A stretch of 64,000 nt of DNA from Rhodopseudomonas telluris (GTDB lineage Bacteria; Pseudomonadota; Alphaproteobacteria; Rhizobiales; Xanthobacteraceae): NCBI RefSeq assembly GCF_042432815.1, contig NZ_JBHLWM010000005.1, positions 868,001 to 932,000 of the forward strand, written 5' to 3'. Position numbers and translations under genes: made by a program. Below, in pieces: positions 51,685-62,058 of this stretch (positions within the stretch are counted from its first letter, which is position 1; each line of letters starts with the position of its first letter). The notes below the pieces were generated by a model that saw only the letters and a program-made list of their open reading frames with translations, was not told the DNA's origin and did not search any database.

Positions 51685-52611
51685 TTACTTGCGGACCTTG
51701 AGGGCGAACAGGCCTTGCGGGCGCATCATCAGGATCGCGACGATGGCGAGCAGCGTGAGCACCTTGGCCATGGAGCCGGACATGAAGAACTCCATGGTCG
51801 ACTGCGCCTGCGAGATGCTGAAGGCCGAAGCGATGGTGCCGAACAGGCTGGCGGCGCCGCCGAACACCACGACCAGGAAGGTGTCGACGATGTAGAGCTG
51901 ACCGGAGGTCGGCCCGGTCGAGCCGATCATGGTGAAGGCGCTACCCGCGATGCCGGCGATGCCGCAGCCGAGGCCGAAGGTGTAGCGATCGACCTTCTCG
52001 GTGTTGATGCCGACCGCGCCGGCCATCACCCGGTTCTGCACCACGGCGCGGACCTGGCGGCCCCAGCGCGACTTGTACATCACATAGGCAACGGTCGCGG
52101 TGATCAGCACCGTCAGGCACATCACAAAGATGCCGTTGATCGGCACTTCGATGGTGTCGGTGACCTGCTTGGAGCCCAGCATCCATTGCGGCAGTTCGAC
52201 GCCGACTTCACGCGCGCCGAAGATCGACCGATAGGCCTGCTGCAGGATCAGCGACAGGCCCCAGGTCGCGAGCAGCGTGTCGAGCGGACGTTTGTAGAGA
52301 TGCCGGATCAATCCCCATTCGACCAGCATCCCGAGCGCGCCCGACGCGATAAAGGCGAGGATCATCGCGACGAAGAAGTAGCCGGGAAACAGCGCCGGCA
52401 AATAGGTTTGAAACGCGTTCGACGTCATCCAGGTGACGTAGGCGCCGAGAATCATGAACTCGCCGTGCGCCATGTTGATGACGCCCATCTGGCCGAAGAT
52501 GATCGCCAGACCGAGCGCCATCAGCACGTAGACCGAGAACAGGATCAGGCCGGCAAAGCCCTGCATCGCGAAGATCGCGCCGAGATCGCCAATGGAATAA
52601 TCGCCGAACAT
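51685..52611 (-). CDS. urtB: amide/urea ABC transporter permease UrtB
   Basis: 308 residues from the ATG at 52611; the frame is open further upstream through a repeat and was not used. Eight membrane helices of the LivH type; FGQMGVINMAHGEFMILGAYVTWM near 39-62 is the conserved block. Its neighbours urtC and urtA are on the same strand, and the urtA-urtB gap carries family C copy 3. Confidence 0.93.
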   Translation of the reverse strand: MFGDYSIGDLGAIFAMQGFAGLILFSVYVLMALGLAIIFGQMGVINMAHGEFMILGAYVTWMTSNAFQTYLPALFPGYFFVAMILAFIASGALGMLVEWGLIRHLYKRPLDTLLATWGLSLILQQAYRSIFGAREVGVELPQWMLGSKQVTDTIEVPINGIFVMCLTVLITATVAYVMYKSRWGRQVRAVVQNRVMAGAVGINTEKVDRYTFGLGCGIAGIAGSAFTMIGSTGPTSGQLYIVDTFLVVVFGGAASLFGTIASAFSISQAQSTMEFFMSGSMAKVLTLLAIVAILMMRPQGLFALKVRK

Positions 52612-52680
52612 GGAGGCTGCCCCTGCTGAGTTAAAAAGATCCGGACGCGGAGAGTCGCCGGCGCCAGCCCCGCTCACCGC

Positions 52681-52757
52681 CGTCATGCGCGGGCTTGACC
52701 CGCGCATCCATCTTCTTGCGAAGAGGATGGATCGCCGGGTCGGGCCCGGCGATGACG
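52681..52757. repeat. intergenic palindromic repeat, family C, copy 3
   Basis: CGTCATGCGCGGGCTTGACC, CGCGCATCCATCTTCTTG and the return arm GGATGGATCGCCGGGTCGGG...GATGACG pair with each other. It lies in the 179-base urtA-urtB gap, where a hairpin often keeps the binding-protein message more abundant than the rest of the operon. Confidence 0.75.
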
Positions 52758-52790
52758 GTTGCGCGCGTGAGGCGTGCGCCGGCGCGCTTC

Positions 52791-54053
52791 TTACTGGTAG
52801 CCCTTCGGGAACGGATCGGGTTCGACCAGGTCGGCGGTCTCGTAGACCAGTTCGTACTGACCGTCCGCCTTGGCCTTGCCGACGCGGGTCTTGGACCAGA
52901 GGTGATGGTTTTCGTGGATCCGGACGTAGCCTTCCGGCGCACCCTTGAACTCGACGCCCGGCGATGCCGCCGCGATCTTGTCGACGTCGAACGAGCCGGC
53001 CTTCTCGACGGTCAATTTCCACAGCCACGGGCCCAGATAGGCAGCCTGGGTGACGTCTCCGATCACCGTCTTTTCACCCCACATCTTCTTGAAGTCCGCG
53101 ACGAACTTCTTGTTGTTCGGATTGTCGAGCGACTGGAAATACTTCATGCAGGCGTAGGCGCCCGCGATATTCTCGCCGCCGATGCCGTCGATTTCGTCCT
53201 CGGTCACCGAGATCGTCAGCAGCGTCTGCTTGGAGAGGTCGATGCCGGCCGCCTTGAGCTGCTTGTAGAACGCAACGTTGGAGCCGCCGACGATGATCGC
53301 GTAGATCACGTCCGGCTTGGTCAGCTTGATCTTGTTGATCACCGAGTTGAACTGGGTGTGGCCGAGCGGGAAGTATTCTTCGCCGACGACCTTGCAGCCC
53401 TGCAGATGCCCCTCGATGTGCTTGCGGGCGATCTTGTTCGAGGTGCGCGGCCAGATGTAGTCGGAGCCGAGCAGATAGAAGCTCTTGGCGCCTTTGGTCT
53501 TGTTGACCCAGTCGAGGCCGGCGATGATCTGCTGGGTGGCTTCCTGGCCGGTGTAGATGACGTTCTTGGACTGCTCGAGGCCCTCGTAGAAGGTCGGGTA
53601 GTACAGCATGCCGTTATATTGTTCGAACACCGGCAGCACGGCCTTGCGCGAGGCGGACGTCCAGCAGCCCATCACGGCGGCGCATTTGTCGTTGACCAGC
53701 AGCTTCTTGGCCTTCTCGGCGAAGGTCGGCCAGTCGGAGGCGCCGTCTTCCTGCACGAACTTGATCTTGCGGCCGAGCACGCCGCCGGCGGCGTTGATCT
53801 GTTCGATCGCCAGCTTTTCGGCCTGCACCGAGCCGGTTTCGGAGATCGCCATCGTGCCCGTGACCGAATGCAGGATGCCGACGGTGACTTCGGTGTCGGT
53901 GACCGCGAGGCCCGTGGTGTTGACCGCGGAGGTCGCCGGCGCCTGGGCGAACGACGTGCGCGGCAACATCGTCATCGCCGGAATCGCCGCCATCCCCATC
54001 AGCAGCTTGCGCCGGAACGGCGAGTGAAGGCCCTGGTCTTTCTCGTCTGCCAT
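52791..54053 (-). CDS. urtA: amide/urea ABC transporter substrate-binding protein UrtA
   Basis: 420 residues. A Tat-like signal (FRRKLLMGMAAIPAMTMLP) precedes the periplasmic type I binding fold. Typical segments are VGILHSVTGTMAISETGSVQAEKLAIEQIN, ASDWPTFAEKAKKLLVNDKCAAVMGCWTSASRKAVLPVFEQ and a GEEYFPLGHTQFN. This group binds urea or short-chain amides. With formamidase in the same run, formamide or acetamide is the more likely ligand; that is inference. First gene of the operon, divergent from the transporter-kinase gene. Confidence 0.93.
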   Translation of the reverse strand: MADEKDQGLHSPFRRKLLMGMAAIPAMTMLPRTSFAQAPATSAVNTTGLAVTDTEVTVGILHSVTGTMAISETGSVQAEKLAIEQINAAGGVLGRKIKFVQEDGASDWPTFAEKAKKLLVNDKCAAVMGCWTSASRKAVLPVFEQYNGMLYYPTFYEGLEQSKNVIYTGQEATQQIIAGLDWVNKTKGAKSFYLLGSDYIWPRTSNKIARKHIEGHLQGCKVVGEEYFPLGHTQFNSVINKIKLTKPDVIYAIIVGGSNVAFYKQLKAAGIDLSKQTLLTISVTEDEIDGIGGENIAGAYACMKYFQSLDNPNNKKFVADFKKMWGEKTVIGDVTQAAYLGPWLWKLTVEKAGSFDVDKIAAASPGVEFKGAPEGYVRIHENHHLWSKTRVGKAKADGQYELVYETADLVEPDPFPKGYQ

Positions 54054-54213
54054 GAACTACCCCTTCGTGTTGTTTGGACGCGTGTGCAGCCGGGGCAGAC
54101 GATCGGCGAAATTTTCCGCTGCACCGATACGCAAGATCACGTATGTTGCATCGCAAGACCGCGACGTAGATTTTTCATCACGCAAGGGAGCGTGGCATCA
54201 GGGAGAGCAGCGA
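54054..54213. promoter_or_regulatory. divergent control region, urtA / transporter-kinase gene
   Basis: A 160-base gap holding both promoters. CGCAAGA occurs at 54130-54136 and 54152-54158 (22 bases apart, two helical turns), each followed by CGTA at a variable distance, and CGCAAGG recurs at 54181. CACG-N4-TTGCA (54138-54150) partly matches a sigma-54 promoter, but the essential GG of the -24 element is missing. Binding of the LuxR-type response regulator to CGCAAG repeats is a guess. Confidence 0.35.
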
Positions 54214-57200
54214 GTGGTTGGGCGGCAGCGCATAGACCGCGTTCGGCGCCAGTACAATCAATGGGTCGCCAACCAGACGCTCGAAGACTACGCGCTGCGG
54301 TTCACCGCCAAGAGCGCCCGCCGCTGGTCAGCCGCCCGGGTCGCCAACACCGCGCTGGGCGCGATCTCGTTCCTGGCCCTGGAGGCGATCGGCGGCACCA
54401 TCACGCTGAACTACGGCGTCACCAACGCCACCGCGGCGATCCTGGTGGTCAGCGTGATCATCTTCTGCTGCGGCCTGCCGATTGCCTATCATGCAGCCAG
54501 ATGTGGCGTCGATATAGACTTGCTCACGCGTGGAGCCGGATTTGGCTATATCGGCTCGACCATCACGTCGCTGATCTATGCCTCTTTTACGTTCATCTTC
54601 TTCGCCATCGAGGCTGTTATTCTCGCCAAGGCGCTGGAGATGTGTTTCGGCTTGCCGCTGGCGCTCGGCTATCTGTTCAGCGCCGTGGTGATCATTCCGC
54701 TGGTGACGCACGGCATCACGCTGATCAGCCGGTTTCAACTGTGGACCCAACCTTTCTGGATCCTGCTGCACATTCTTCCGTTCGCGGCGATCGCGATCAA
54801 GAGTCCGGAATCCTTCGTCGGCTGGACCAGCTTTGCCGGCACGCACGGCAACCCGGACGGCCACCTCGATCTGTTGCTGTTCGGCACCGCCGCCTCCGTG
54901 GTGTTCGCGCTGGTGGCGCAGATCGGCGAACAGGTCGACTTCCTGCGCTTCCTGCCGCGCGACCGCCGCACCTCGAAGGCGGCGTGGTGGGCGGCGATGA
55001 TCAGCGCCGGGCCGGGTTGGATCGTGCCGGGTGCGCTCAAGCTGATTGCCGGCTCGTTCCTCGCTTACTTCGCGCTGAGCCACGGCGTCGGCGCGGAGGA
55101 TGCGGCCGAGCCGTCGCACATGTATCGCGAGGCGTTCCGCTACGTGCTGGCCCAGCCCGAACTGGCGCTGGCGCTGACCGGCGCGTTCGTGATGCTGTCG
55201 CAGATCAAGATCAACGTCACCAACGCTTATGCGGGGTCAATCGCCTGGTCGAATTTCTTCTCGCGGCTGACGCATAGTCATCCCGGCCGAGTCGTCTGGC
55301 TGGTGTTCAACGTGCTGGTGGCGTTGCTGCTGATGGAAATCGGCGTCTACAAGGCGCTGGAACATACGCTGGCTCTCTACTCCAACGTGGCGATCGCGTG
55401 GGTCGGCGCGCTGGTCGCGGACCTCGTGATCAACCGGCCGCTCGGGCTACGGCCGCGGCAGATGGAGTTCAAGCGCGCGCATCTCTACGACATCAACCCG
55501 GTCGGCGTCGGCTCGATGGCGATTGCCACGGTGATGTCGATCACGGCGTTCTACGGCGTGTTCGGGCCGACCGCCAAGGCGCTGGCCCCGTTCGTGGCGC
55601 TGCTGGCCGCGTTCGTCACCGCCCCGGCGATCGCGCTCGTCACCCGCGGCCGGTTCTACATCGCCCGCAAGCCGAAACGCGCCTGGCGCGACCTGCCGGC
55701 GATCAAGTGCTGTATCTGCGAGCACGCGTTCGAGCCGGAGGACATGGCGCATTGTCCCGCTTATGCCGGCGCGATCTGCTCGCTATGCTGTTCGCTGGAC
55801 GCGCGATGCCACGATCTGTGCAAGCCGCACGCGCGGTTCGACGCGCAGTTCGCCGATACGCTCGGCAAGGTGCTGCCGCAGCGCGTCCAAGCGCTGCTGA
55901 ACTCACAGGTCGGGCACTATCTCGGCGTGTTCACGGTGTCGGTCGGGCTGGTCGGCATCACCCTGCTGATGATCTATCTGCAGGCGGCACCGGCGACCGA
56001 CGCGCAACACCTGCTGCTGTCGGAGATCCTGTGGAAGCTGTTCTTCGCATTGGTGATCATCGTCGGCGTGGTGACGTGGCTGTTCGTGCTCGCACGGCAG
56101 AGCCGTCAGGCGGCCGAGGCCGAAACGCGGCGGCAGACCACGCTGCTGATGCAGGAGATCGACGCGCACCGCCAGACCGACGCTGAACTGCAACGCGCCA
56201 AGGAAGTCGCGGAATCCGCCAACCTCGCCAAGAGCCGTTACGTCGTCGGCCTCAGCCACGAGCTGCGCTCTCCGCTCAACGCGATCAGCGGCTATGCCCA
56301 GCTGTTGGAGCAGGACAGCACGCTGCCGCCGCGGCCGCGTGACCAGATCCGGCTGATGCGGCGAAGTGCCGATCATCTCTCCGGCCTGATCGATGGGCTG
56401 CTGGACATTTCCAAGATCGAAGCCGGACGGCTGTATCTGTCGCGTGACGAAGTGCGGTTCGGCGAGTTTCTCGATCAGCTCGTCGGCATGTTCCGGCTGC
56501 AGGCCGCAGCCAAGGACGTGGAGTTCGTGTTCAAGCGGCCGCAATATCTGCCGCCGGTGGTCTACGCCGACGAGAAGCGGCTGCGCCAGGTGCTGATCAA
56601 CCTGCTGTCGAATGCGATCAAGTTCACGCAGGAAGGCAGCGTGCACTTCATCGTGCATTATCGGAATCCGGTCGCCGAACTTGAAGTCCGCGACACTGGC
56701 CCAGGTATCCACGCCGACGATCTCGAGCGGATCTTTGCGCCGTTCGAGCGCGGTGCGCTCGGCGTGTCGCAGCCGCACACCGGCACCGGCCTCGGGCTGA
56801 CGATCAGCAAGCTGCTCGCCGGCGTGATGGGTGGCGATCTCAGCGTCACCAGCACGCTCGGCCAGGGTTCGACCTTCCGGGTCAAGCTGCTGCTGTCGGA
56901 GGTCGCCAACCCGACCCGCACCCGTTCGATCCGCGCGCCGATCCTCGGCTATCACGGCCCGCGCAAAACGATCCTGATCACCGACGATGATCCCGCACAA
57001 CGGAATCTGCTCCAGGAATTGCTGTCGCCGCTCGGCTTCATCGTACTCAGCGCGCCGGATGGGTTTACCTGTGTCAGCCTTGCCGAACACTGCCAGCCGG
57101 ACCTGTTCCTGCTCGACATCTCGATGGCCGGCATGGATGGCTGGACTGTCGCCGAGACGCTGCGCACCAACGGTCATCACCACGCCCGCATCCTGATGGT

Positions 57201-57571
57201 CTCCGCGAGCGCGATCGAGGCGCACGGGGCGCCGCTGGCGCAGCCGTTCCACGACGGCTACCTGATGAAGCCGATCGACATCCCGCGGCTGCTCGAGCAG
57301 ATCGGACAGCTTCTCAAACTGGAATGGATCTACAAAGGCGACGTAGCCGAGCCGCCGCAGACCGACAGCGACATACTCACACCGCCGATGCAGCACGTCG
57401 AAGAATTGATCGAGCTCGGCAAGATCGGCTACATCCGCGGCATCGAGTCCAAACTCGATCAGATCAACATCGACTATCCGGAGTCGGGACCGTTCGTGTC
57501 GCAGATCCGTTCATTAGTCGAGCAGTTCGACCTCGATCAATACATGAAGACACTGAACACGCTGTATCGCC

Positions 57572-57582
<11 letters not shown>
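54214..57582 (+). CDS. NCS1-transporter-like/hybrid histidine kinase fusion
   Basis: 1122 residues from the GTG at 54214 (GGGAG eight bases upstream; the frame is open to 54052, but the extra part is not protein-like). Residues about 30-480 form a 12-helix NCS1/purine-cytosine-permease-like domain (ALEAIGGTITLNYGVTNA, GFGYIGSTITSL). About 499-540 is a Cys-rich segment (KCCICEHAF...CSLCCSLDARC) like a B-box or ferredoxin-type metal site. Two more helices lie near 570-630, then HisKA with H682 in LSHELRSPLNAI, HATPase_c about 780-895 and a receiver with D968. It overlaps the response-regulator gene by 11 bases. It probably senses an amide or nucleobase-like compound and controls the divergent urt-fmd genes. 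Confidence 0.85.
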
Positions 57583-58501
<919 letters not shown>

Positions 58502-58543
58502 AGAGCGGCGCGGCTGAGAAGGCACGGGATGTCAAAAGAGAAA

Positions 58544-58566
58544 CGGCCGGGACGACGTCCCGGCCG
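58544..58566. terminator. bidirectional hairpin after the response-regulator gene
   Basis: CGGCCGGGAC (58544-58553) pairs perfectly with GTCCCGGCCG (58557-58566) over ten bases, loop GAC, followed by CAAATAA. It lies 42 bases past the stop and 43 bases before the end of the convergent small-protein gene, so it can serve both. Confidence 0.75.
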
Positions 58567-58609
58567 CAAATAACGATCGTCGTGGTACGACGCCGTCAAC
58601 CGTCTGAGA

Positions 58610-58765
58610 TCAGTGCGTATTACTGTCCTGCCACTCTTCCAGGTCCGGCTTCGACGGTGCGTCCTTGGTGGTCTGCGAACTCTGGTCGGGCTTCTTCCAC
58701 GGTTCGCGGGTGCCGCTCTTCATCGCGTCGCCCGGACGATCGTCGGGCTTCTTATCGTCGGCCAT
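58610..58765 (-). CDS. 51-residue hydrophilic protein, unknown function
   Basis: The frame starts at the ATG at 58765 (GGGAG seven bases upstream) and gives a highly charged, Lys/Asp/Pro-rich protein (MADDKKPDDRPGDAMKSG, then REPWKKPDQSS and a LEEWQDSNTH ending) with no hydrophobic part. Composition and codon use are protein-like, but I know no family. It follows the 239-residue membrane protein gene by 18 bases on the same strand and is probably the last gene of that cluster. Confidence 0.6.
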   Translation of the reverse strand: MADDKKPDDRPGDAMKSGTREPWKKPDQSSQTTKDAPSKPDLEEWQDSNTH

Positions 58766-58783
58766 CAATGACTCCCGTCTGGC

Positions 58784-59503
58784 TCACTCCAGCCGCAGAT
58801 TGTCCTCAGCCGCGTCGACGACGCGCCGGGCCTTGTCGCCCATTTCGCCGACCGCCTTCATCACACCATCGGGCGTGAGGCCTTGACGGCGCGCCTCGTC
58901 GGTAGCGGCGCCGACCGCGTCCCGTGTCGCAGCCGTGACCCGCTCGCTGGCGTGATCGACAAACCCACGTGCCTGCGCCTTAAACTCGTCGCTGGTCTCG
59001 CCAAACAGATCGGCCTCGACCGAGGTTGACGGCAGCGAAGCCGCAATGCCAGCGCCAATCGCCAGACCGAGCGCACCTAGCAACAACGGCTGCTCCTCGA
59101 GCAGGTCGGTCATGCGAGACTTGGCGGCGTCGAACAATTCCGCACCGGTCTCCGGAAGCTGTCGGCCAAAATCGCTCGCCCGATCCATCGCCGCTGCGCC
59201 GCTGTCCCGCACCACGCTTGCGACGCTGGCAGCCTTTTCGCCGACGTCGCTCAGGCCGTCACTGAGGCGGTCCTGCACGTCGTGCATCCGTGCACGGCCG
59301 GTTTCGACGAGGTCCGACGCGAGGTCAGGCACGCGATCGAGCCCGGCGCTGTGCGCGAGCTTCGAGGCGCGCGATCGCGAGCCGGCGCTGCCGGCGAACA
59401 GCCACAACACGCCCATGCCGATCAGCGCCGTGGAAACCGGATTGCGACGCATTGCGTCGCCGACATCGTGGATGAAGGGCATCGCCCTGCTCTTGTCGTT
59501 CAC
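58784..59503 (-). CDS. membrane-associated amphipathic protein, unknown function
   Basis: 239 residues from the GTG at 59503, which overlaps the stop of the upstream holin-like gene (GTGA). One hydrophobic helix near 25-45 (TALIGMGVLWLFAGSAG) and one near 140-160 (LLLGALGLAIGAGIAASLPS). The remainder is Ala/Asp/Arg-rich helix with repeated RMHDVQDRLSDG, ERVTAATRDAVGAATDEA. It resembles the second half of the DUF3618 protein upstream (LTPDGV against LTPDKV), so the two may derive from one another. Confidence 0.6.
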   Translation of the reverse strand: MNDKSRAMPFIHDVGDAMRRNPVSTALIGMGVLWLFAGSAGSRSRASKLAHSAGLDRVPDLASDLVETGRARMHDVQDRLSDGLSDVGEKAASVASVVRDSGAAAMDRASDFGRQLPETGAELFDAAKSRMTDLLEEQPLLLGALGLAIGAGIAASLPSTSVEADLFGETSDEFKAQARGFVDHASERVTAATRDAVGAATDEARRQGLTPDGVMKAVGEMGDKARRVVDAAEDNLRLE

Positions 59504-59892
59504 TTGACCATCTCCTTCGCGGCGACCTTGTCGCGCTGCAATTGTTCGATCGTGACAGTCGGCTTTAGGGAGTCCGGTGACAAGCGGCTGACACCGATCC
59601 ACATCAGGATCGCCGCGACAATCACCGTGCCGCCACCCGTGATCAGATAGGCGAGCGATTGCGACAGCCCGTTTTCGACCAGCAGCGCAGCCAGCGCGAA
59701 CAGCAGGACGACGAGCCCAGGAATCAGTACGACCGCGCCCGCGCCGATCATCGCCACCGCGCGGCCGACCTGACCGACCTTGTCGGCCATCTCGGCGCGC
59801 GCGAGATCGAATTCGTTACTGATCAGCTTGGCGAACTGATTGAAAGCGTCGCCGAACAGCTCCGGGATCGATCGATTGGTCGGAGACGTCAT
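59500..59892 (-). CDS. holin-X/DUF1469-like (phage holin superfamily III) membrane protein
   Basis: 130 residues from the ATG at 59892 with GGAG six bases before it (a TTG at 59898 is possible). An N-terminal amphipathic helix (SIPELFGDAFNQFAKLISNEFDLARAEM) is followed by two membrane helices joined by a short loop (about 47-72 and 80-105). This is the pattern of Phage_holin_3_6/YqjE proteins, which are common in bacterial envelope-stress operons and are not evidence of a phage. Both neighbours overlap it, so it belongs to the same message. Confidence 0.75.
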   Translation of the reverse strand: MTSPTNRSIPELFGDAFNQFAKLISNEFDLARAEMADKVGQVGRAVAMIGAGAVVLIPGLVVLLFALAALLVENGLSQSLAYLITGGGTVIVAAILMWIGVSRLSPDSLKPTVTIEQLQRDKVAAKEMVK

Positions 59893-59894
59893 CG

Positions 59895-60470
59895 TCAACT
59901 CCGATCCTCAAAATCCGGCCGCTCAGCCACGGACGCGCGCGGCGCGGCCGCCGACGAGCTCTTCAAGAAGCGCACCGCGCCGAAGCCCGCCAGCACCGCA
60001 AGACCGAGGAAGGCCGTCGGCTGACGACGCGCGAAGTCCTGCACGCCGCGGACGAGATTGGAGATATCGCCCTGCTGCACGGTGTCGGAGATTTCCTCGA
60101 CCTTCGACGCCGCCTTGCGCATGTAGACGCCCGCGATTGGCAGATCATTGTCGAATTCGCGTGACGCACGGCGGATCGCCTCGGCGATCCCGCCGATGTA
60201 ATCGGCGCCCGCCTCGCGCTGCTCGTTGGCACGGCTCTTAATTGCCTCGCCCGCCTCGGAGGCGAACTCGCGGGCCACGCCGGCGAGATTCTCCGCCTGC
60301 GCGCGCGCGGCTCCGACCGACTCCTCCGCAAGTCCGACCACACGATCCTTGATATCACGCCCTGCTTCGGTCGCCTGATCCGCCATGTTCTGGCCTTCCT
60401 TTTTCGCCGATTTCAGCGGCTGCGACCGCATGCCTGCTCCGTTACCTGTCTTTTCGATCTGCTCGGCCAT
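59895..60470 (-). CDS. amphipathic-helix membrane protein (ElaB/YqjD-like)
   Basis: 191 residues from the ATG at 60470. It begins with a basic, charged helical region and long Ala/Glu/Arg stretches (VGLAEESVGAARAQAENLAGVAREFASEAGEAI), and ends with one hydrophobic helix (about 155-175, TAFLGLAVLAGFGAVRFL). The layout matches the tail-anchored ElaB/YqjD stress proteins that attach to the membrane; the match is by architecture only. The stop overlaps the holin-like gene start region. Confidence 0.6.
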   Translation of the reverse strand: MAEQIEKTGNGAGMRSQPLKSAKKEGQNMADQATEAGRDIKDRVVGLAEESVGAARAQAENLAGVAREFASEAGEAIKSRANEQREAGADYIGGIAEAIRRASREFDNDLPIAGVYMRKAASKVEEISDTVQQGDISNLVRGVQDFARRQPTAFLGLAVLAGFGAVRFLKSSSAAAPRASVAERPDFEDRS

Positions 60471-60490
60471 GTCCCTGCTCTCTGTCTGTC

Positions 60491-61714
60491 TCAATGCTTG
60501 TTCTGCGAGGGCGACTCGAAGGTCGAGACGGCGGCTTCCGCCACTTTTCGAGCCCGCTCACCGAACTCCCGCACCTGACCGCCAACCTTGTCGGGCGTGA
60601 GCCCTTCGTCCTCGGCCGCATTCGCCGCGCTCTGATACACGTCGCGGCCCTTCTGCTTCACGGCATCGAGGCCGCGGTTCACGGTGTCCTCGGCCTGCTC
60701 GCGCAGACGACGACCCGCTCCGCCAAAGATCTGCTTCTCCGCGCGGAGCCGCGGGATGGCGCTGGCGATCAACCCGCCAACGACCAAGCCGACACCCGCC
60801 ACGAGCAGCGGATGTGCGCTGACGGTTTCAGTCACGTTGCGGCTCGCGCGCTGGCCGAGATCACCGGCGCGATCGCGGATCCGAACGGCCGCATCGAGCC
60901 CAGCGTCCGCGGTCTCGCTCATCTTGTGACGAAGCCGGGACGCAGCGTCCGTCGCGGTCTCGCGAACCGACGCCGCGGTGTCGCGGACCGAAGCCGCCGT
61001 CTCGCGCAGCGTATCCGAGACGGTATCGGCCAGACCGGCGCCGCGTTGAGCTGCGTCGTCAACCTCCCCCGCGAAGGCATGGCCGGCCGCCGCAGCAGTC
61101 CGACCGAGGCGATCCGTCTCAGCCGACAGCGTGCGGCCGAGGTCTTCGCCCTTCCGCTTCAAGTCGGCAGCGGTGGAAGCAGCGGTGCGGCGGAATTCGT
61201 CGGCCCGCGTTCCGGCGACCTCGCCCGCAGCCTGGATCGCGCCGGCTGCGTAATCCCGCGCGGCCTCCGCGGTGTCCGCCACGTCCGACCCGAACGCACG
61301 AGCGCGCCGCTCGACTTCGACGGCGAGTTCGCCCGCCGCGACGGACGCACGCTGCGTCAAGCGCTGGCCCGACTTCGACCCGGCCAGATACAGGCCGGCG
61401 CCGACCATCAGCACCGGAGCCGGAATGGCGCGCACGATCTTCCACAACGGATAAGCGAGCGTCGCGCCCACCGCGACCGCCTGCACCGGATTGTTGCGGA
61501 TGGTATCGCTCACCTTGTCGGCAAGCTCTTCACCGCGCGTCTTGATGTAGCTGGTGACATCGTCCTTGATCGCCTGCGGCGAGTAGCGCTCGCGCAGATC
61601 GCTCGCGGTGTCCGCCACGGTGGCCCGCAGCTCACCGACGGTTTGGGTCAGTCCGGCCCGGGCGCTCTCGGTCTCGCGTCGGATCTCGTCTAGGGTTCGA
61701 GCGTCGTGCGCCAT
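60491..61714 (-). CDS. DUF3618-type membrane protein
   Basis: 407 residues from the ATG at 61714 (GGAGGAACCG upstream). The N-terminus TLDEIRRETESARAGLTQTV (5-24) followed by LRATVADTASDLRERYSPQAIK fits DUF3618. Two hydrophobic segments lie near 75-115 (AVAVGATLAYPLWKIVRAI and APVLMVGAGLYLAG). The long central Ala/Arg/Thr region has heptad-like RETAASVRDTAASVRETATDA repeats likely to form amphipathic helices. A third hydrophobic stretch, LLVAGVGLVVGGLIASAIP, is near 317-335. First gene of the five-gene cluster. Confidence 0.7.
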   Translation of the reverse strand: MAHDARTLDEIRRETESARAGLTQTVGELRATVADTASDLRERYSPQAIKDDVTSYIKTRGEELADKVSDTIRNNPVQAVAVGATLAYPLWKIVRAIPAPVLMVGAGLYLAGSKSGQRLTQRASVAAGELAVEVERRARAFGSDVADTAEAARDYAAGAIQAAGEVAGTRADEFRRTAASTAADLKRKGEDLGRTLSAETDRLGRTAAAAGHAFAGEVDDAAQRGAGLADTVSDTLRETAASVRDTAASVRETATDAASRLRHKMSETADAGLDAAVRIRDRAGDLGQRASRNVTETVSAHPLLVAGVGLVVGGLIASAIPRLRAEKQIFGGAGRRLREQAEDTVNRGLDAVKQKGRDVYQSAANAAEDEGLTPDKVGGQVREFGERARKVAEAAVSTFESPSQNKH

Positions 61715-62058
61715 CGGTTCCTCCAGAAGTTGTGAGCGTCCAACTCGGTACTGCAGACGATGTTCCTCGCCGGTGGACAATCATCAGATGGTTCGTGGTT
61801 CGTGTCATCGTAAGACGTCGCTCGCCAGGCTGCGACGAAAATGCCGGCCGCCACAGCCGGTTGCCAACTCCTTCATCGAGCTTTGCGGTAATCCAATCAG
61901 GGGTTCGCTGCAGGTGAACTCCACCCCAACTTTGAAGTGTCCCTTCCCGGCCAAACTTCGCTACAAAGCCCGGATCGCGACCCGGGCGCCGCCCGGCGAG
62001 CGGGAGCTATCGGGTGGGCCGGAAGAATGCCTGCCGAAGCCTTACATGGGGAAAATGC
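61715..62058. other. 344-base divergent gap upstream of the acyl-CoA-synthetase-like gene
   Basis: It should carry the promoters of the DUF3618 cluster (minus) and the plus-strand synthetase gene. AT-poor overall; I see no clear -35/-10 pair, palindrome or gene. The short open frames across it are not protein-like. Confidence 0.5.

Noticed and set aside
54138..54150. sigma-54 promoter for the transporter-kinase gene
   Set aside because: CACG-N4-TTGCA has the -12 GC but the invariant GG of the -24 element is AT.
58784..61714. Prophage remnant (because of a holin-like gene)
   Set aside because: Holin-X/DUF1469 proteins are ordinary bacterial membrane proteins, and no integrase, capsid, lysin or attachment site is near.
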